A stretch of DNA of 64,000 nt from Syngnathus acus (Eukaryota > Chordata > Actinopteri > Syngnathiformes > Syngnathidae): positions 3,121,053-3,185,052 of the forward strand of contig NC_051093.1 of NCBI RefSeq assembly GCF_901709675.1, read 5' to 3'. The position numbers were made by a program, and so were the translations under genes. Each line of letters starts with the position of its first letter. Within the stretch, counting starts at the first letter, position 1. Shown in pieces: positions 62,225 to 64,000 of this stretch. The notes beneath the pieces were generated by a model. It saw only the letters and a program-made list of their open reading frames with translations. It was not told the DNA's origin and searched no databases.

Positions 62225-62309
62225 CCCCAATGGAAGCTGAAGTCCATTCGATCTTCGTCGTCGTCTTGGTCGTGTGGAGCGCGCAAGACACCAAACCGCC
62301 GTGACCGAC

Positions 62310-63933
62310 ATGCACGCATACGCAGGTGAGAGCAGAGCGGAGCAAGCATGCCTTTCGTCTGCCACGCCCCCTCGCCGCTCATGCCATTTTGTCCACTGCA
62401 AATTTGATTCTCGTCGTGTCCATTTTCTGCACAACTGGCGAAAAGAGGGGAGAGAGGGGGCAGGCTCCAGTTTTTGGATTCGAACTAAAGTTGCGTCTCC
62501 AACAAGCAACAGGAAGTACGAGCTTCAAATTGGTTAGCTCCTGTGTCTTTCCACGTGAGCAAAATACATCACCTCACGTAAATGCATCATCTCACGTTTT
62601 GGACCAAAAAAAAAAAACTTTTTGAGACAATCAATACTTGGTTTTTTATATTTGTAGTACAAAAGCTCTAATTTTTGTCCACCTTGTCCAATAATTCAGG
62701 CTTTGTCAACCAGTGGTCAGCGGCCCTCTACTGGTCCGGACCGGTATTGAAGGTGGTCAGCAAAATTGAAAAAGGAAAATAATTGTAACATTTTTAAAAA
62801 TAAAATGGATTCATTATTTAAGCCAATTTTGTGAATCATTTACCCATCCAAATGATGTCAAATGTAGCTTAGATTTCGAAAATAGACATATATAGGGTGT
62901 TTCATAAAGTACGCAGTTTTTAAAAATGCAATAAATCAGCCAAAATCGATGCAAAAGTCAACATTTTTATTTAATTTCATTCAACATATACTTCAATTTA
63001 ATAATGAAAAATGATATCGAGCATATGTCCACCTCCACTTTCTCTGCAGGCAGTCATCCGATCGTTGAAATTAACGATAACTCTTTTGCGGACGTCCCTG
63101 TCGATTTCGCCGATTACCCGTTGAATTTCCATCTTCAGTTCGGTAATCGTTTGAGGTTTGTTCACGTAAACTTGTGACTTCACACATCCCCATAAAAAGA
63201 AGTCACAAGGTGTGAGGTCACATGACCTCGGAGGCCATTCTTGGTCGCCGCCGCGAAGTGAGATCAGACGCTCAGGGAATTACGGTTTCGACCGGGCGAT
63301 TTTCTGGTTGCAACTGACCCAGATTCTTCGAATTTCTGTACCAACCTCGAAACTGTTGTTGCGGTCGGGGCATTGTCACGTCCAAAGATCGCGCGAAGTT
63401 TACGGACAGTCTCTGCGTAGCACTCCCCGTTTTTGTAATGAATTTTCACAATAAGAATGCGTTGCTCGATACTGAACCGCTCCATGGCTACAAAATGGAA
63501 AAACGACAAATGGTCTTCTAATCGGAGTGATAATAGATAACGAAAATGATAGGAACAGTGCTGACAATCTTCAAACAAAAAAATCCCGCGCAATTAAAAA
63601 ACTGCGTACTTTATGAAACATCCTATAGATGCAAATAAATGCCCTGTATAGGTCTATCCTCTTTCGGTGCAAAATAAAATAATATTCCACCAAAGCAGTG
63701 GTACCCTGAGTTGCTTCTTGATTTATAACGGTGGACCAAACTAGTTGATAACTTCTGCAATAATTAATCTGTTTCCTGCCTCAGTTTTCCAGCTTCTGTG
63801 CTGCTTCCTGTTCCCGCGGACAATCCACACAGCGCCAGCCATTGCCCCTTCGCCAGGCTTGCAAGATGCGCTGGAACGAGCTGGGATGCTGGCCGACAAA
63901 ATCTCCAGGGACGTCCCCACCACGCTCGCCCAG
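62310..63933 (+). CDS. csf3: Helical cytokine, probable granulocyte colony-stimulating factor (5' part)
   Basis: Secreted class I cytokine; CSF3 drives neutrophil production through CSF3R. Two exons are visible. Exon 1 (62310-62325) encodes MHAYA and one base of the next codon. Exon 2 (63785-63933) continues VFQLLCCFLFPRTIHTAP, which completes a signal peptide, then SPGLQDALERAGMLADKI and SRDVPTTLAQ, an amphipathic first helix. The tiny exon 1 split in phase 1 and exon 2 ending in phase 0 are the layout of the IL6/CSF3 group. In mammals CSF3 lies beside PSMD3, which is in this window. The CAG|GTCGGC donor is weak. Remaining exons lie beyond the right edge, so helices B-D and cysteines cannot be checked. 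Another IL6-family cytokine is the alternative. Confidence 0.6.
62895..63623 (-). mobile_element. Internally deleted mariner-like transposon (729 bp)
   Basis: The ends match as inverted repeats: GGGTGTTTCATAAAGTACGC at left, GGATGTTTCATAAAGTACGC (reverse complement) at right, and similarity continues for about 10 more bases. TA flanks both sides (62893-62894, 63624-63625). On the minus strand the interior keeps a transposase N-terminus (63264-63485, starting MERFSIEQRILIVKIHYKNG) and the C-terminal part (62998 to about 63260, containing WPPRSCDLTPCDFFLWGCVK). The middle of the transposase, including the first catalytic acidic residues, is missing. The element sits in intron 1 of the csf3-like gene, in the opposite orientation. 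Confidence 0.85.
62998..63485 (-). pseudogene. Mariner-family transposase remnant
   Basis: Two fragments of one transposase. The N-terminal helix-turn-helix part (63264-63485; VRKLRAIFGRDNAPTATTVS, VQKFEESGSVATRKSPGR) ends at a stop just after the deletion junction near 63260-63285. The C-terminal part lies in another frame and includes CDLTPCDFFLWGCVKSQVY, LKMEIQRVIGEI and RESGGGHMLDIIFHY. A functional enzyme cannot be made because the catalytic core is gone. No restored protein is proposed. Confidence 0.85.
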
Positions 63934-64000
63934 GTCGGCTGTCTCGCTATCAACGTTTGCTCGCTCATTCTTTCGCTCGACGCTTGCTGACCATGCCCGC
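63934..64000 (+). other. csf3-like intron 2, window edge
   Basis: Sequence after the proposed donor. If exon 2 read through instead of splicing, the frame would hit a stop at about 63988, giving a truncated protein, so splicing is the preferred reading. Confidence 0.4.

Larger units (their letters stand above)
61293..62309. promoter_or_regulatory. TRIM 3' end and csf3-like promoter
   Basis: AATAAA at 61543-61548 is the likely TRIM 3' end. The segment from about 62090 carries a cluster of regulatory motifs ahead of the cytokine-like first exon, given in separate entries. No coding exon found between. Confidence 0.55.

Overview
The window reads as a gene-dense stretch of a teleost fish chromosome. 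Genes are vertebrate, split into many short exons with GT-AG introns mostly of 60-120 bp, and separated by short spacers carrying fish-type MITEs, a common teleost interspersed repeat and CA/GT microsatellites. The closest human counterparts, recognised from memory of the proteins, come from 16p11.2 (MAZ, CDIPT, TAOK2, FBXL19), 17q21-q22 (KPNB1, PSMD3, WNK4, WIPF2, UTP18, and a CSF3-like gene), 16p13.3 (JMJD8) and 19q13 (UBE2M).

Layout: maz (minus, 1.5-3.6 kb), cdipt (minus, 5.3-7.0 kb), taok2 (minus, 9.6-14.9 kb), jmjd8 (plus, 17.2-19.4 kb), kpnb1 (minus, 20.7-26.4 kb), a gene-free 3.8 kb spacer, fbxl19 (minus, 30.2-34.2 kb), ube2m (plus, 36.5-38.1 kb), psmd3 (minus, 38.6-41.9 kb), wnk4 (plus, 42.9-48.6 kb), an unrecognised nine-exon gene (minus, 49.0-50.9 kb), wipf2 (plus, 51.6-53.0 kb), utp18 (plus, 53.9-56.9 kb), a TRIM E3 ligase (plus, 58.1-61.3 kb), and at the right edge the first two exons of a helical cytokine gene that I interpret as csf3 (62.3 kb onward, running off the window). 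Several neighbours are arranged head-to-head with a shared upstream region (taok2/jmjd8, fbxl19/ube2m, psmd3/wnk4, unknown gene/wipf2) or tail-to-tail (jmjd8/kpnb1, ube2m/psmd3, wnk4/unknown gene).

Most genes are housekeeping: nuclear import, neddylation, the 26S proteasome, ribosome biogenesis and phosphatidylinositol synthesis. Others are signalling (TAO and WNK kinases), chromatin (MAZ, FBXL19), actin (WIPF2) or immunity (TRIM, cytokine). They do not form one pathway; the shared feature is syntenic packing.

The observations most worth following are: the csf3-like gene with a 16-nt first coding exon, an exact kappa-B motif and an internally deleted mariner-like transposon in intron 1; the unrecognised 244-residue gene; a wnk4 exon where the acidic degron known from mammals appears replaced; and a wipf2 WH2 region lacking its LKKV-type half. 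Exon joins were deduced by hand from splice consensus, reading phase and protein similarity recalled from memory; no alignment or database search was run.
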